Position numbers and translations under genes: made by a program
Shown here: positions 1-10,380 of the stretch, one piece after another
How positions within the stretch are numbered: position 1 is the stretch's first letter
Layout: the number at the start of each line of letters is the position of its first letter
From: Galaxea fascicularis
Taxonomy: Eukaryota > Cnidaria > Anthozoa > Scleractinia > Euphylliidae
Direction of reading: 5' to 3'
Assembly (NCBI GenBank): GCA_948470475.1
Contig: OX419338.1
Coordinates: 24,384,713 to 24,448,712, forward strand
Length of the DNA stretch: 64,000 bases
Notes under the pieces: model-generated
The model's input: the letters and a program-made list of their open reading frames with translations, nothing else
Database searches by the model: none
Told to the model about the DNA's origin: nothing

Positions 1-34
1 TTTTACAATAACATCGAGAACTGTTGAGCGAATC

Positions 35-247
35 ATTACAGTCTTTCCCGTAAAACCGTGAACACCAGAAAAAAATTCTGAAATGTTTATTGTTTCGCGA
101 CCAATCAGATGCGAGATGAAACCGCAAACTAATTACCGTTACAGTTTGCAGTTTAGTTTTCTCGCGCGTGATTGGCTTTTTATTTGAAACACAATAACAT
201 TCCATTAATATTTCTAGTGTTCACGGTTTTACAGGAAAGACTGTAAT
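35..247. mobile_element. Short inverted-repeat element (MITE), family 1, copy 1
   Basis: The ends are inverted copies of ATTACAGTCTTTCC followed by a further 18 or so matching bases (CGTGAACAC). The element is 213 bases with no coding potential. The flanks, about 30 bases on the left and 45 on the right, match an uninterrupted stretch at 24013-24100, so this is an insertion into an older repeat. A second copy lies at 2101-2310 in opposite orientation. Confidence 0.8.
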
Positions 248-806
248 CGACTTTACCAAATTCGTTGAGAAAAGTGACTGCGACAGACTGATCAAGTGTA
301 AGCCATGAATCAACTCATGTGATCAAATGCAAATCTCGTTTAGTTGAGGATGGTTGTATTCTTGACTTCGATCAATTACAAAGATTGCAAACTACAAACC
401 TTGACTACAAGTCATGGGTGGTATCATTTTTGACATCTCTGGTAATGATCACATCTGATTGGCAATACCAACAGACAAACCAATGGATTTCTGAGAAACA
501 TTTGTAAACATTGAACAAAGACAAAACACGAAGATTTTACTGCAATTACCCTTGAAAGTCTGCACATGCAATTGATGGACTTTTTTTCCTCGACTTTGAG
601 TTTTTGCCTCCAATAAAATGTTTAAAGTCTCAAACCAACATCGCTACCGATGAAAGATCGTAAGTTTGGTCTCTTGTTGTCTTCAGCGGGGCGGTTATTT
701 CCCGCGGGTTGCAACACAACTAGGGTATCACATTTCACTTTGGCTTATATAGAGGGGTGAACGTATGACGTCCTAACCAAAATTTCACGGATTGATGGGT
801 TACCAT
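248..806. other. No gene seen; older repeat flank
   Basis: The first 50 bases match 24060-24100 and belong to the repeat into which the family-1 element inserted. The rest shows no convincing exon, RNA gene or structure; the short open frames have no recognisable product. Confidence 0.5.
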
Positions 807-1635
807 GAGCGCTTACCATTTGAATGGAATTTCGGTAGTTTTTTCTGTACAAATGGAACTGCACTTTTTCGCACTAAGGAAACGGAACGGATTGAACCGT
901 ATCATTTGATCGGAAGTTACGGACGTATTAACAAGAAACATGGCGGCTGAACTTCTCGTCGTGTTAGACGTTTTAGCGGACGACTTGGAAAACGACTTTT
1001 TTTTTTAGAAGACGACGACGATTTCATCTTTTGGCTGGAGAAATTTGAATCGAATCCTTGGATATTTTGAGTACACGACAGCAACGTATTCTCGGGATGA
1101 GTTTCAAGCTCATTTTCGTAAGCAGAGGGCAACATGTGAAATTCTAGTGAGGGATGTCACGGCTACGGGAAATATATCAGCTAATTTTAATTTACCAGCG
1201 ATCAGCATCCACAGTGTTTTCCCGCGATGTAGCTCAGAAGCACGCTGGAACCTCGAATCATACAAGTAAAAGAAAAACACAAGTACCGACGACAAAACTT
1301 GATTCTTTTTCACCTGCTGGATTGCAGTTGTTTTATAAAACGTCCGCCAATACTACCGATGAGAAAAGACACACAGTGCATCGATAAACGTTTTGGAAAT
1401 CTGCCTTAGTCTGTCAGATCTTAAGCATTCTTTCTCGGACGTTTTTCTGTGAAGAGCATGCCACTGGTGTTGTGTGCGAAATGGTACAGAAATTTCCGGG
1501 AAATCCGGTGAAACCGAGAAAAAGGAAATACCTCGAAAGGTATTACCTTTTTTCCGGAAATTTCCACCGGGATGCACCGCCTCATTTGAATCCTCCCCGG
1601 AATTTCCGAAAATTCCATTCAAATGGTAAGCGCTC
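807..1635. mobile_element. Inverted-repeat DNA element of about 830 bases
   Basis: The left end begins GAGCGCTTACCATTTG and continues to TTCGG; the right end is its inverted copy with one or two differences, giving about 29-base terminal repeats. CAT stands immediately outside both ends and could be a 3-base target duplication. No transposase is readable inside, so it is probably non-autonomous. The superfamily is not identified. Confidence 0.65.
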
Positions 1636-1741
1636 CATATTTTAGAACCAACGATGCTCCGTGCGCATGCGCATTCGGCGCACGCGGAGCTCCGTTATTA
1701 TGTGTTGAGTTTATTACCGTACTACTTAAGGTAATATCTAC

Positions 1742-1856
1742 CTGAGACTTGTTTGGCATACATTGCTTCCTGCTCTAGTTGTTTATTTTGCCTGGTCAGT
1801 CTTAACAGTCTTTCTTCCATCGCTACGATAGTGACAGCGTGCTGACGGGTTTGCTC
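1742..1856 (-). CDS. FHAD1: FHAD1 exon 19 of those visible
   Basis: The exon is 115 bases and starts in phase 0 after a CACAG acceptor, with codons for EQTRQHAVTIVAMEERLLRL. It ends one base into a codon before GTAGAT. The QEQTRQHAVTIVAMEE block is a close match to the conserved C-terminal coiled-coil segment of vertebrate FHAD1. This is the last exon found; the reading frame must continue left of base 1. Confidence 0.88.
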
Positions 1857-2100
1857 CTGTGAGGATGAACAAATAAATATGTTAAGGTAATTCCTGGAAT
1901 AAACTACCACTCATCAGGCTTTCATCATCAGAGGCAGTTTTTAAGGCTAACCTTGAGACTTATCAGTTTAAGCGTGCATTTGATTTGTAGTTTTTACTTG
2001 TAGTTTTCACTTTTTATTTGTAACCTTACAATATTATAAAGCGTACTTAATTCTTAGGATCTTAATTTTTAGGGGTTTTTAGGGTAAAGCACCATAGACA

Positions 2101-2310
2101 ATTAGTCTTTCCCGTAAAACCGTGAACACCAGATATATATATGGAATGTTATTGTGTTTCAAGAAAAAACCAATCACGCGTGAGAAAACTAAACCGCAAA
2201 CAGAAATGGTAATTAGGTTGTGGTTTCATGTTGTTTCTGATTGGTCGCGAAACAATGAACATTTCAGAAATTTTTTCTGGCGTTCACGGTTTTACGGGAA
2301 AGACTGTAAT
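2101..2310. mobile_element. Short inverted-repeat element (MITE), family 1, copy 2
   Basis: It has the same AGTCTTTCCCGTAAAACC inverted ends as 35-247. The interior (AATCACGCG, ACCGCAAAC and TTTCTGATTGGTCGCG) is in reverse orientation relative to copy 1. It is 210 bases and non-coding. Confidence 0.78.
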
Positions 2311-3055
2311 GCTAGATGGCGCTATATAAATGTATATTTATTTATTTATTTCTTCCCCTAAATTGCACTGCGCACCCTTACTGCGCATAATGTCTTGCGT
2401 CAGCAGCGCGCGCACGAGCGCTTGCATGTTCAAAACACTGCAAGTTTTCTGAAGGACTGATCTCCTAGAAATAAGTAAATGGCGATTTTCTCCCAAAAGA
2501 GCACGGTGAGTCCCCATGTTTAGCTCACGGATGACGTAGTCATGCCATGAGGAACAGCAGGTTGTGGTGTGGGGAAATTCACTCAGACGATGACTCACTC
2601 ACTCACTCCATTCCTATTAATTTATTCATTAAACTTGGATTAAACGCTTCTTCAAGTCCCTCTCCTGGTAGGCATTATGTTTGTCTCCATAGTCTTCTTC
2701 TTCGAACATTCAAAATTTTCAGGGGTAGTAGGAAGGCATAGATTTTGCTGTGCGAGCATAGTTTTGATGTGCATTTTCATGGCGTCATCGGGACGCACTG
2801 AAGATGTACGAAGATGGTTTTTCGTTCGATCCTTAAACAAAATATACTTTCGTCGAGTTGGAAAATGGAAAGTTAATGCGACAAAGAATACAAGCTGTGC
2901 ATGGAAATCTTCAGAGCAAGGAAACTCAAAAGCGACGATGATCACGGTGCGGTTCATGAGGAGGAATTGGAAGGAAGAAAGCAACAGGGAATGAATCGAC
3001 AGAAACAAAGTCGTCAACCTGTAAGAAACTTAATCGTCCCCGACTTTCTCTGTCC
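2311..3055. other. No gene seen
   Basis: There are overlapping short open frames on both strands and a TTTATTTA run near 2338, but no exon that fits FHAD1, no recognised domain and no clear terminal repeats. Confidence 0.4.
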
Positions 3056-3215
3056 GACCTCGTAGCTTAGTCGGCAGAGCAACGGTAGATCTAATCCGGA
3101 GGTCGTGGGTTCGATTCCCACCGAGGTCATAAGAATTTTTTCTTTGCCTCGTGTGGTTCCCTGATACCCTTCACTAGGGCTAACGCCCAGTGGGTTTTTC
3201 ATGGGTTTCTATTAG
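3056..3215 (+). repeat. tRNA-derived SINE (tRNA-Arg-like head)
   Basis: Bases 3056-3128 form a 73-base tRNA-like unit. The acceptor stem GACCTCG/CGAGGTC pairs perfectly, the D arm contains the A-box-like TAGCTTAGTCGGCAG, and the B box is GGTTCGATTCC. The anticodon stem has mismatches; the likeliest loop reads TCT (Arg), so it is not a sound tRNA. The following 85 or so bases (CTAGGGCTAACGCCCAGTGG) are probably the SINE body. Minus-strand translation of such SINEs gives the familiar spurious peptide VGIEPTTSGL. Confidence 0.72.
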
Positions 3216-5330
3216 CACTTTAATTTACACTTCAGAGTTAATTCTCTGTTACACCACTTGTATGTGTTTATAGTGCTACGCGGCACAACATACATCAAGA
3301 GGAGAAAGCCTTTCTTGAAAAACAAAACTGTATTCAGGGAAACAACTCATTTGATTTAGGAGCAAGAATGTATGATCGATTTTACTGCTTAGACATGCAC
3401 GTAGTGAAATGTTCGATTCAGTTCCAACAAGTAACCTTCCAAGCCAAAACAGCGATATTGTTCCGAAAATCTATATCCTTTGACGTAAACGATCAGTATA
3501 AATCTCTGCAGTTGCTCCTAATTGTGAAAGTATATTCAACATTTCAACATTTGACATAAACTCAAGTCGCAAATATTTTTTTCTGTGTGAGGGATGTCAT
3601 TGTTTACGCGATGGTCAAGTGTTGGCCTGACAATCTGACAATACAAGAAGCTAATCTACCTAATCTATTCGGACATAACAAACCACAACACATAAATACG
3701 TAGTAGACATTTGAAGTGGGGTGAATTAAATATCTCTCCTTACAAAGCCAGCCAGCTTGCAAAAGTAGTTTGTAAAAACATCGTGACTGAAAAGCGTGAC
3801 TAATTTCACTTGGGACTTTCATAAAATATTTTGATGTTATCTCACCTAAAGAATGGTCTGCAATTTTATTACGACCAAAAACGTTCATAAAAGTAACTCG
3901 AACTGAGCCGTCAACGTGTAAGAAACTTAAAGTCGCATGCTATAGTTTTTAAAAAAAGCACCACATTATTTTGACCGTATAAAAATTTGCATATCTGTTG
4001 CATCGATTCAAGTTACGTCTACTTGGTCGAATATAATTTACATTAATGCATACGGTGCATGTGAATCTGTAGGGGTATCACTGTAAATGGTAAAAAACTG
4101 GATTAAATTTACGGGAAATACAAAGCGCATAAACGATTCTAGATAACCAAGAGGTGCACCTGACAAAGATCCGCTCCCACAAAATACAAACGAAATGTAC
4201 CGGTTTCTTGCCCATCAGTTTTTAAGAAAATATAACGTTGCTGTAAACACAATGTGTTGTAATGTTCCTTATCCATGAGCTGGCTCACAGGAACCTTTGA
4301 TAATTGGTGTCATTTGCTCGTCAAAGGTACAGGAAAAACATCTTTCAAGAAGAAAAATAGTTGGGTAGTAGAAGTCGTAGAATTTGTGTATAAATGACGT
4401 AAAACTCCGCATTTGGAGCCAGGGATGAGTATGAGAATATGAGATAACGGTCCAATTTCCTTACATTATTTGCAACATCGGGAAATTTGAAATCACTTTT
4501 CTGAAAGATTAAAGTCCAGAAAGACGAATAGGCCCTAGGTTTCAGTAATATTCATAGTTTTTGCTCTGTAATAACATTAATGTTTGCGGTTGATCAAGTT
4601 TTGAACATTTCTCGCGCACCTCAGGAAACAAGCACGGTGACCCCATCTTTTTATTGCATGTTTTCAATGTCCTATGCTTGGCTATCAATTGTGCCAAGTT
4701 TGAAAAAAATCTGGGTAGTACATCCTTTTCAAGGGAATTACCTTAAAACATTTGGACAGAATTTATTCCTCAGAAGCTAGCATTTCGGACAAAAATATGG
4801 TTTTCAGAGACAACCGGGGATCTGTAGGCATCCACAGCCATGCACTTTTTGTAGTCCGACTCTTCTTGTGATTCTTAAAGTACGCAAAGAAAATACGTTT
4901 CCACAGTCGCTCGGTACAGATGATGAGAAGCATGTTAATCGCGGTCTGTTGTTCCTCCTTTGAGAAAATCGCCTTTGATTATGTTTTCCTCCCCTGATGT
5001 TCTAGGAGCATTTGTGTACAAGATGTCACGGATTGTTTTTGTTACATTTCTTTGGAACATTTTTATTAGCACGTGGACAGATCACGCGGTTGACATACGC
5101 GACCACGTGAACATTGAACATGCTGTGTTTTTTAAAGGAGAATTTCGGTTTTACGGAGGGTGATTTTAGAGTTCAGGTTTTGAAACCCGTTCGCTTGCTG
5201 AATACCTGTATTTTTGATGGGACATTAAAAAAGAGAGATAAAATTCAAGACACAAGAAACATAAATAGTCTTAGCTTGACTCAAAAACGTCAAATCTCTG
5301 TGAACAAACCCCAAAGAACGAGAAAAGAAC
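3216..5330. other. No gene seen
   Basis: This is AT-rich sequence between the SINE and the minisatellite. Apart from a dispersed repeat at 4164-4307, I see no exon, RNA gene or inverted-repeat element. The short open frames have no recognisable product. Confidence 0.4.
4164..4307 (+). repeat. Dispersed repeat, copy 1 (partner at 27498-27650)
   Basis: About 145 bases align in the same orientation with 27498-27650. Shared stretches include CATGAGCTGGCTCACAGGA and GTGTTGTAATGTT. No terminal repeats were seen; the family is unidentified. Confidence 0.6.
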
Positions 5331-5337
5331 GAGGAAT

Positions 5338-8300
5338 ACACACTGTGTGTGTAGCGTGTTTGTGGCCCCACTCTTATAGAACGCGGAATCAATACATTGT
5401 GCGTAGCGCGTTTGTTGCCCAAAGCTTATAGAACGAGGAAGATACGTACTGCGTAGCGTGTTTGGGCCCCCAATTATAGAACGAGCGATATGCATTGTGT
5501 GTAGCGTGTTTGTTGCCTCCACTTATGGAACGAGAAATATACATTGTGCGGAGCGCGTTAGTGGCCTCACGCTTATAGAACGAGGAATATAGTGCGTAGA
5601 GAGTTTGTGGGCTCACGCTTATAGAACAAAAATGTACATTGTGCGCAGCTTGCTCGGATTCACGGTTATAGAACGAGAAATTAACAGTGTGCGCAGCGTG
5701 TTTGTGACCTCACGCTTATAAAACGTGGAATATGCATCGTGCGCTGCGTGTTTGTGACCTCACGCTTATAGAACGAGGAATATACATTGGCGTAGCGTGT
5801 TTGTGGCCTCGCGCTTTTAGAACGAAGAATATACATTGGCGTAGCGTGTTTGTGACCTCACGCTATAGAACGAGGAATAAAAACTGTGTGTAGCGTGTTT
5901 GTGGCCTCGCGCTTTTAGAACGAAGAATATACATTGTGCGTAGCGTGTTTGTGACCTCACGCTATAGAACGAGGAATAAACACTGTGTTGGATCGAACAC
6001 CTTATTTGTTTTAGTGGCCTCAGTTAGTATTCCCCTGGGCCTGTTTTGCGCGGGAATTTAGGTCCGCAATTTGCATTTTGTAAGCGACACTTGGCAAATG
6101 TCATTTTCTGTTTTTACACGTTTGAAGCTTCAACGAGACGCACTGCTCGTAGTTGTCCGTTCTTTCAATCACCGGCAGTCTGCCAGAAAATCGTGCTAAG
6201 CTTCCTATAAACGCGCCACAACAATCTAAAACCTTCTTCGCCTCGTCAGTAGCTGTAGCACGACAAAGTGGAAAGTGTTTTTTAATTAATTGCGTGAATT
6301 AGAAGTGTTCGCCTCTGGCGTTTACACACTGTGTGTAGCGTGTTCGTGGTCTCGCGCTTTTAGAATGAAGAATATACATTGTGCGTAGCGTGTTTGTGAC
6401 CTCACGCTATAGAACGAGGAATAAACACTGTGCGTAGCGGGTTTGTGGCCTCGCTTATAGAACAATGCATATTTTTATATACATCGTGCGCTGCGTGTTC
6501 GTAACCTCACGCTTATAGAACGAGGAATAAACACTGTGTGTAGCGTGTTTGTGGCCCCGCGCTTTTAGAACGAAGAATATACATTGTGCGTAGCGTGTTT
6601 GTGACCTCAAGCTATAGAACGAGGAATAAACACTGTGCGTAGCGGGTTTGTGGCCTCGCTTTTTGAACAATGCATATTTTTATACACATTGTGTGCAGCG
6701 TGCTTGTGACCTCACGCTTATAGAACGAGAAACATACACTGTGTGTAGCGTGTTTGTGGCCTCGCGCTTTTAGAGCGAAGAATATACATCGGCGCAGCGT
6801 GTTCGTGGCCTCACGCTATAGAACGAGGAATAAACACAGTGCGTAGCGGGTTTGTGGCCTCGCTTATAGATCAATGCATATTTTTATATATACATCGTGC
6901 GCAGCGTGTTTGTGACCTCACGCTTATAAAACGTGGAATATGCATCGTGCGCTGCGTGTTTGTGACCTCACGCTTATAGAACGAGGAATATACATTGGCG
7001 TAGCGTGTTTGTGGCCTCGCGCTTTTAGAACGAAGAATATACATTGGCGTAGCGTGTTTGTGACCTCACGCTATAGAACGAGGAATAAAAACTGTGTGTA
7101 GCGTGTTTGTGGCCTCGCGCTTTTAGAACGAAGGATTTACATTGTGCTTAGCGTGTTTGTGGCCCCGCGCTTTTAGAACGAAGAATATACATTGTGCGTA
7201 GCGTGTTTGTGACCTCACGCTATAGAACGAGGAATAAACACTGTGTTGGATCGAACACCTTATTTGTTTTAGTGGCCTCAGTTAGTATTCCCCTGGGCCT
7301 GTTTTGCGCGGGAATTTAGGTCCGCAATTTGCATTTTGTAAGCGACACTTGGCAAATGTCATTTTCTGTTTTTACACGTTTGAAGCTTCAACGAGACGCA
7401 CTGCTCGTAGTTGTCCGTTCTTTCAATCACCGGCAGTCTGCCAGAAAATCGTGCTAAGCTTCCTATAAACGCGCCACAACAATCTAAAACCTTCTTCGCC
7501 TCGTCAGTAGCTGTAGCACGACAAAGTGGAAAGTGTTTTTTAATTAATTGCGTGAATTAGAAGTGTTCGCCTCTGGCGTTTACACACTGTGTGTAGCGTG
7601 TTCGTGGTCTCGCGCTTTTAGAATGAAGAATATACATTGTGCGTAGCGTGTTTGTGACCTCACGCTATAGAACGAGGAATAAACACTGTGCGTAGCGGGT
7701 TTGTGGCCTCGCTTATAGAACAATGCATATTTTTATATACATCGTGCGCTGCGTGTTCGTAACCTCACGCTTATAGAACGAGGAATAAACACTGTGTGTA
7801 GCGTGTTTGTGGCCCCGCGCTTTTAGAACGAAGAATATACATTGTGCGTAGCGTGTTTGTGACCTCAAGCTATAGAACGAGGAATAAACACTGTGCGTAG
7901 CGGGTTTGTGGCCTCGCTTTTTGAACAATGCATATTTTTATACACATTGTGTGCAGCGTGCTTGTGACCTCACGCTTATAGAACGAGAAACATACACTGT
8001 GTGTAGCGTGTTTGTGGCCTCGCGCTTTTAGAGCGAAGAATATACATCGGCGCAGCGTGTTCGTGGCCTCACGCTATAGAACGAGGAATAAACACAGTGC
8101 GTAGCGGGTTTGTGGCCTCGCTTATAGATCAATGCATATTTTTATATATACATCGTGCGCTGCGTGTTTGTAACCTCACGCTTATAGAACGAGGAATATA
8201 CACCGTGTGTAGCGTGTTTGTGACCTCGCGCTTTATAAACGTAGAATATACATTGTGCGTAGCGTGTTTGTGACCTCACGCTATAGAACGAGGAATAAAC

Positions 8301-8497
8301 ACTGTGTGTAGCGTGTCTGTGGCCTCGCTTATAGAACAATGCATATTTTTATATACATTGCGCGCCGCGTGCTTGAGACCTCACGCTTATAGAACGAGGA
8401 ATATACATTATGTGTAGCGTGTTTGTGGCCTCGCGCTTTTAGAACGAAGAATATACATCGGCGCAGCGTGTTTGTGGCCTCACGCTTGTAGAACGAG
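5338..8497. repeat. Large minisatellite of about 50-base units
   Basis: Tandem units of about 49-51 bases carry GTAGCGTGTTTGTGRCCTC followed by an RCGCTTWTAGAAC-like block. Two unit types tend to alternate: one with TTTTAGAACGAAGAATATAC, the other with CTATAGAACGAGGAATAAAC. Units at the left edge (5338-5700) are the most diverged. The open frames read from it on the minus strand (repeats of SVYSSFYK and THSVYSS) are by-products of unit length and not evidence of a gene. It lies in the intron between FHAD1 exons 18 and 19. Confidence 0.92.
5691..8157. repeat. Higher-order tandem duplication within the minisatellite
   Basis: Bases 5691-6898 are followed directly by a second copy at 6899-8157. 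The offset is 1208 bases at the left and 1258 after one extra unit. From about 5983/7241 onward the copies look identical by eye for more than 900 bases. Each includes a non-repetitive insert of about 340 bases starting TTGGATCGAACACC. The likely cause is a very recent unequal exchange; an assembly duplication is the alternative. Confidence 0.85.
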
Positions 8498-8599
8498 TTT
8501 GGATGCTTTTAGCTTGAAGAACGAAGCATTCAACATTTCGGAGCGCTATTCCAGTCAGTCATCATTTCTGAGCGCTATTCTATTCACGGCCTCCAGTGT

Positions 8600-8830
8600 T
8601 CATCGAGGCTTTCTTGTCTCTCACCACCTGACATTTCGAATAGTCGGGTCGACTTTTCAAATGACGGGTCGTCACGACCCGATCGGATCGTCACGATCCG
8701 TCGAGATATTTGAAGTTGCCCCAGGCCGTTTTACTTCCGGAAGTAAAACTTACTTCCTTTTTAAACTTCACGACCCGACATCCGGTGAGACGGGTCGTCA
8801 ACAGCAATTGACGACCCGACTCAGTTCGTG
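8600..8830. repeat. Cluster of CGACCCG/CGGGTCG palindromes
   Basis: Alternating GACGGGTCGTC and ACGACCCGA blocks, a TTACTTCCGGAAGTAA palindrome and TTGACGACCCGAC give several overlapping hairpins. No coding content is recognised. It sits just left of the acceptor-side flank of FHAD1 exon 19's intron, next to exon 18. Confidence 0.6.
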
Positions 8831-8883
8831 TATATTGGACATGTGTGTTGGGATGTGGTGTTAATAAAGTAACCTTAACTTAC

Positions 8884-9003
8884 CTTGAAAGAGGCAACTT
8901 CTTCTTCTTTGAAATTCGTGAGTTCTTGCTTCTCTCTTTCAACACGCGCAAGTTGTTCTTTGTTGGCTGTGGATTGCTCTTGAAGCTGAGTTCGCAAGTG
9001 ACT
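8884..9003 (-). CDS. FHAD1: FHAD1 exon 18
   Basis: The exon is 120 bases, phase 0 to phase 0, with acceptor TTCCAG and donor GTAAGT. The 40 residues begin SHLRTQLQEQSTANKEQLAR and are strongly charged and heptad-like, as in the FHAD1 coiled coil. Confidence 0.88.
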
Positions 9004-9645
9004 CTGGAAGAAAAAGATAACTGTAATTTATAGCCAGTAATTTTTAGAATAGTTCACAATTGACATACACTTCTAGTTACGTTTTTACGTAATATAAATG
9101 GTCCACACCAGGCAACTGTTCCCTCTTGTGTTTATGACCAGCGCCGGGCCAAAGGGTAATTACCCGTACATTGAAGAATAGGAAAGACGAAAAAAGGAAG
9201 CCCAACGACCGAAGAAACAAGTCGTAAACTTAGTGACCGAACGATGAACCTGCTAGAAGGCTATGATACTAAACGACAACTCAAGGCTGGAGTGTTCAAA
9301 GGGATCTGAGGAACAATTACATAACAAGAAAAACCGACGAGGAAATTTGGAATCTACTCGTGCAAATGGGAGACGTCTCCCATGACGATACTGCCAGGTA
9401 CATAAGATCCTTCATGGTATTGCGATACCGTTTATTTGCGCTCTCTTGTCTAATACAGGTCATTTCAGGCCAGACTGGCCTATACTTAATCGGAAAACTA
9501 GAAATCCCGGCTTAAGGTAAGATAATTTTTATTCAATATAAGGGTGCACACTTCACCGTCGAACAACCAAAATAACCAAGAAATATGGACATATAGTGCA
9601 TACATGCTTGACATGAGTAAACACGCTAGATGGGTGCAAATTTAA
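9004..9645. other. Intron, no gene seen
   Basis: No exon or recognised repeat. The sequence between the exon and the ACCG-rich repeat end at 9650 contains only short frames without recognisable product. Confidence 0.4.
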
Positions 9646-9649
9646 GTAA

Positions 9650-9745
9650 GAGTGACCGATTATAAATGCGATATCGGTATTTCGGTATTTGCCAATTTTT
9701 CTTACGGTATTGCAGTGTTGGTTACCGCCCAATGTCCCCAATGTC
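9650..9745 (-). repeat. Terminal part of an ACCGNAATACCG element (relative of 37504-40951)
   Basis: Read on the minus strand, it begins GGGGACATTGGGCGG and continues with CAATACCGTAAG and AAATACCGAAATACCG. This matches the left end of the 3.45-kb element at 37504. It breaks a LINE reading frame at about 9745, exactly as the larger copy breaks another LINE. Its other end was not found, so this copy is probably truncated. Confidence 0.7.
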
Positions 9746-10170
9746 TATCTTTAAGTGATTTACTACAATTGACCCACAGAGGAGAACCATAATCAAAATA
9801 GGGCTGAACCAGACTCTTAGACAATCTCCAGCGTATCTTGAGGAACAAAAGTCTTCATACGTCTTATGGTTCCAATTCCCTCACTAGAGTTTTTACAAAT
9901 CATCTGAATGTGACTGTCCCAACTACGTTTTTTATCTACCAGCACGCCTAGGCATTTAAGTGTGCCTGTTCGGAGGATGGATACATAGTTGACCACAACG
10001 CGTTGCTCACATGTCTTGTTGCTCAATTTATAAGAGGAACCAATAAACATGAACTTTGACTTAGCGGGATGCATTTGAAGTTTATTCTCTATGAGCCAGT
10101 TACGAACAAGGGCGAGATCAGAATTTAGTTTTAGAATCAGTTCGTCGGCATCGTAAGAGGATGCACACAG
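9746..10170 (-). mobile_element. LINE reverse-transcriptase C-terminal fragment
   Basis: The minus-strand frame contains NKLQMHPAKSKFMFIGSS, LKCLGVLVDKKRSWDSHI and, after a stop, SLVQPYFDYGSPLW. These are the typical thumb and post-RT segments of CR1/Jockey-like LINEs. It lacks the catalytic RT motifs and is cut on the left by the ACCG element. It is a relic. Confidence 0.75.
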
Positions 10171-10380
10171 CCATACCTACATACATAAACTTTATTTTTT
10201 CTTTAATTTAAGAGTAGCTACTAGTAAAAGTTAATTTTTCCGAGAGGAAAAGAAATCAAAAATAACTTACAAACTACGATTTTGTGCAATATTTACAATC
10301 AATGGCTAAAATGAAGTAAATCGATGTATTGAATATTTTAAAACACTATATCAGGCAGAAATTTACAAAATGTACCAAAT

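Noticed and set aside
2652..3017. Opposed 121- and 105-codon frames as genes
   Set aside because: They mirror each other on opposite strands and neither has a domain or fits FHAD1 exon phases.
3056..3128. Functional tRNA-Arg gene
   Set aside because: The acceptor stem is perfect but the anticodon stem has at least two mismatches and the unit is followed by SINE-like sequence.
3014..3202. Minus-strand frame with VGIEPTTSGLDLPLLCRL
   Set aside because: This peptide is the reverse translation of a tRNA-derived SINE and is a known type of spurious gene call.
5225..5616. Overlapping minus-strand open frames and those at 6455, 7713 and 8142
   Set aside because: They are translations of the 50-base minisatellite; the repeated peptide follows unit length, and the frames are open by chance.
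5338..8497. CRISPR array
   Set aside because: Units are contiguous diverged tandem repeats without unique spacers, and the genome is eukaryotic.
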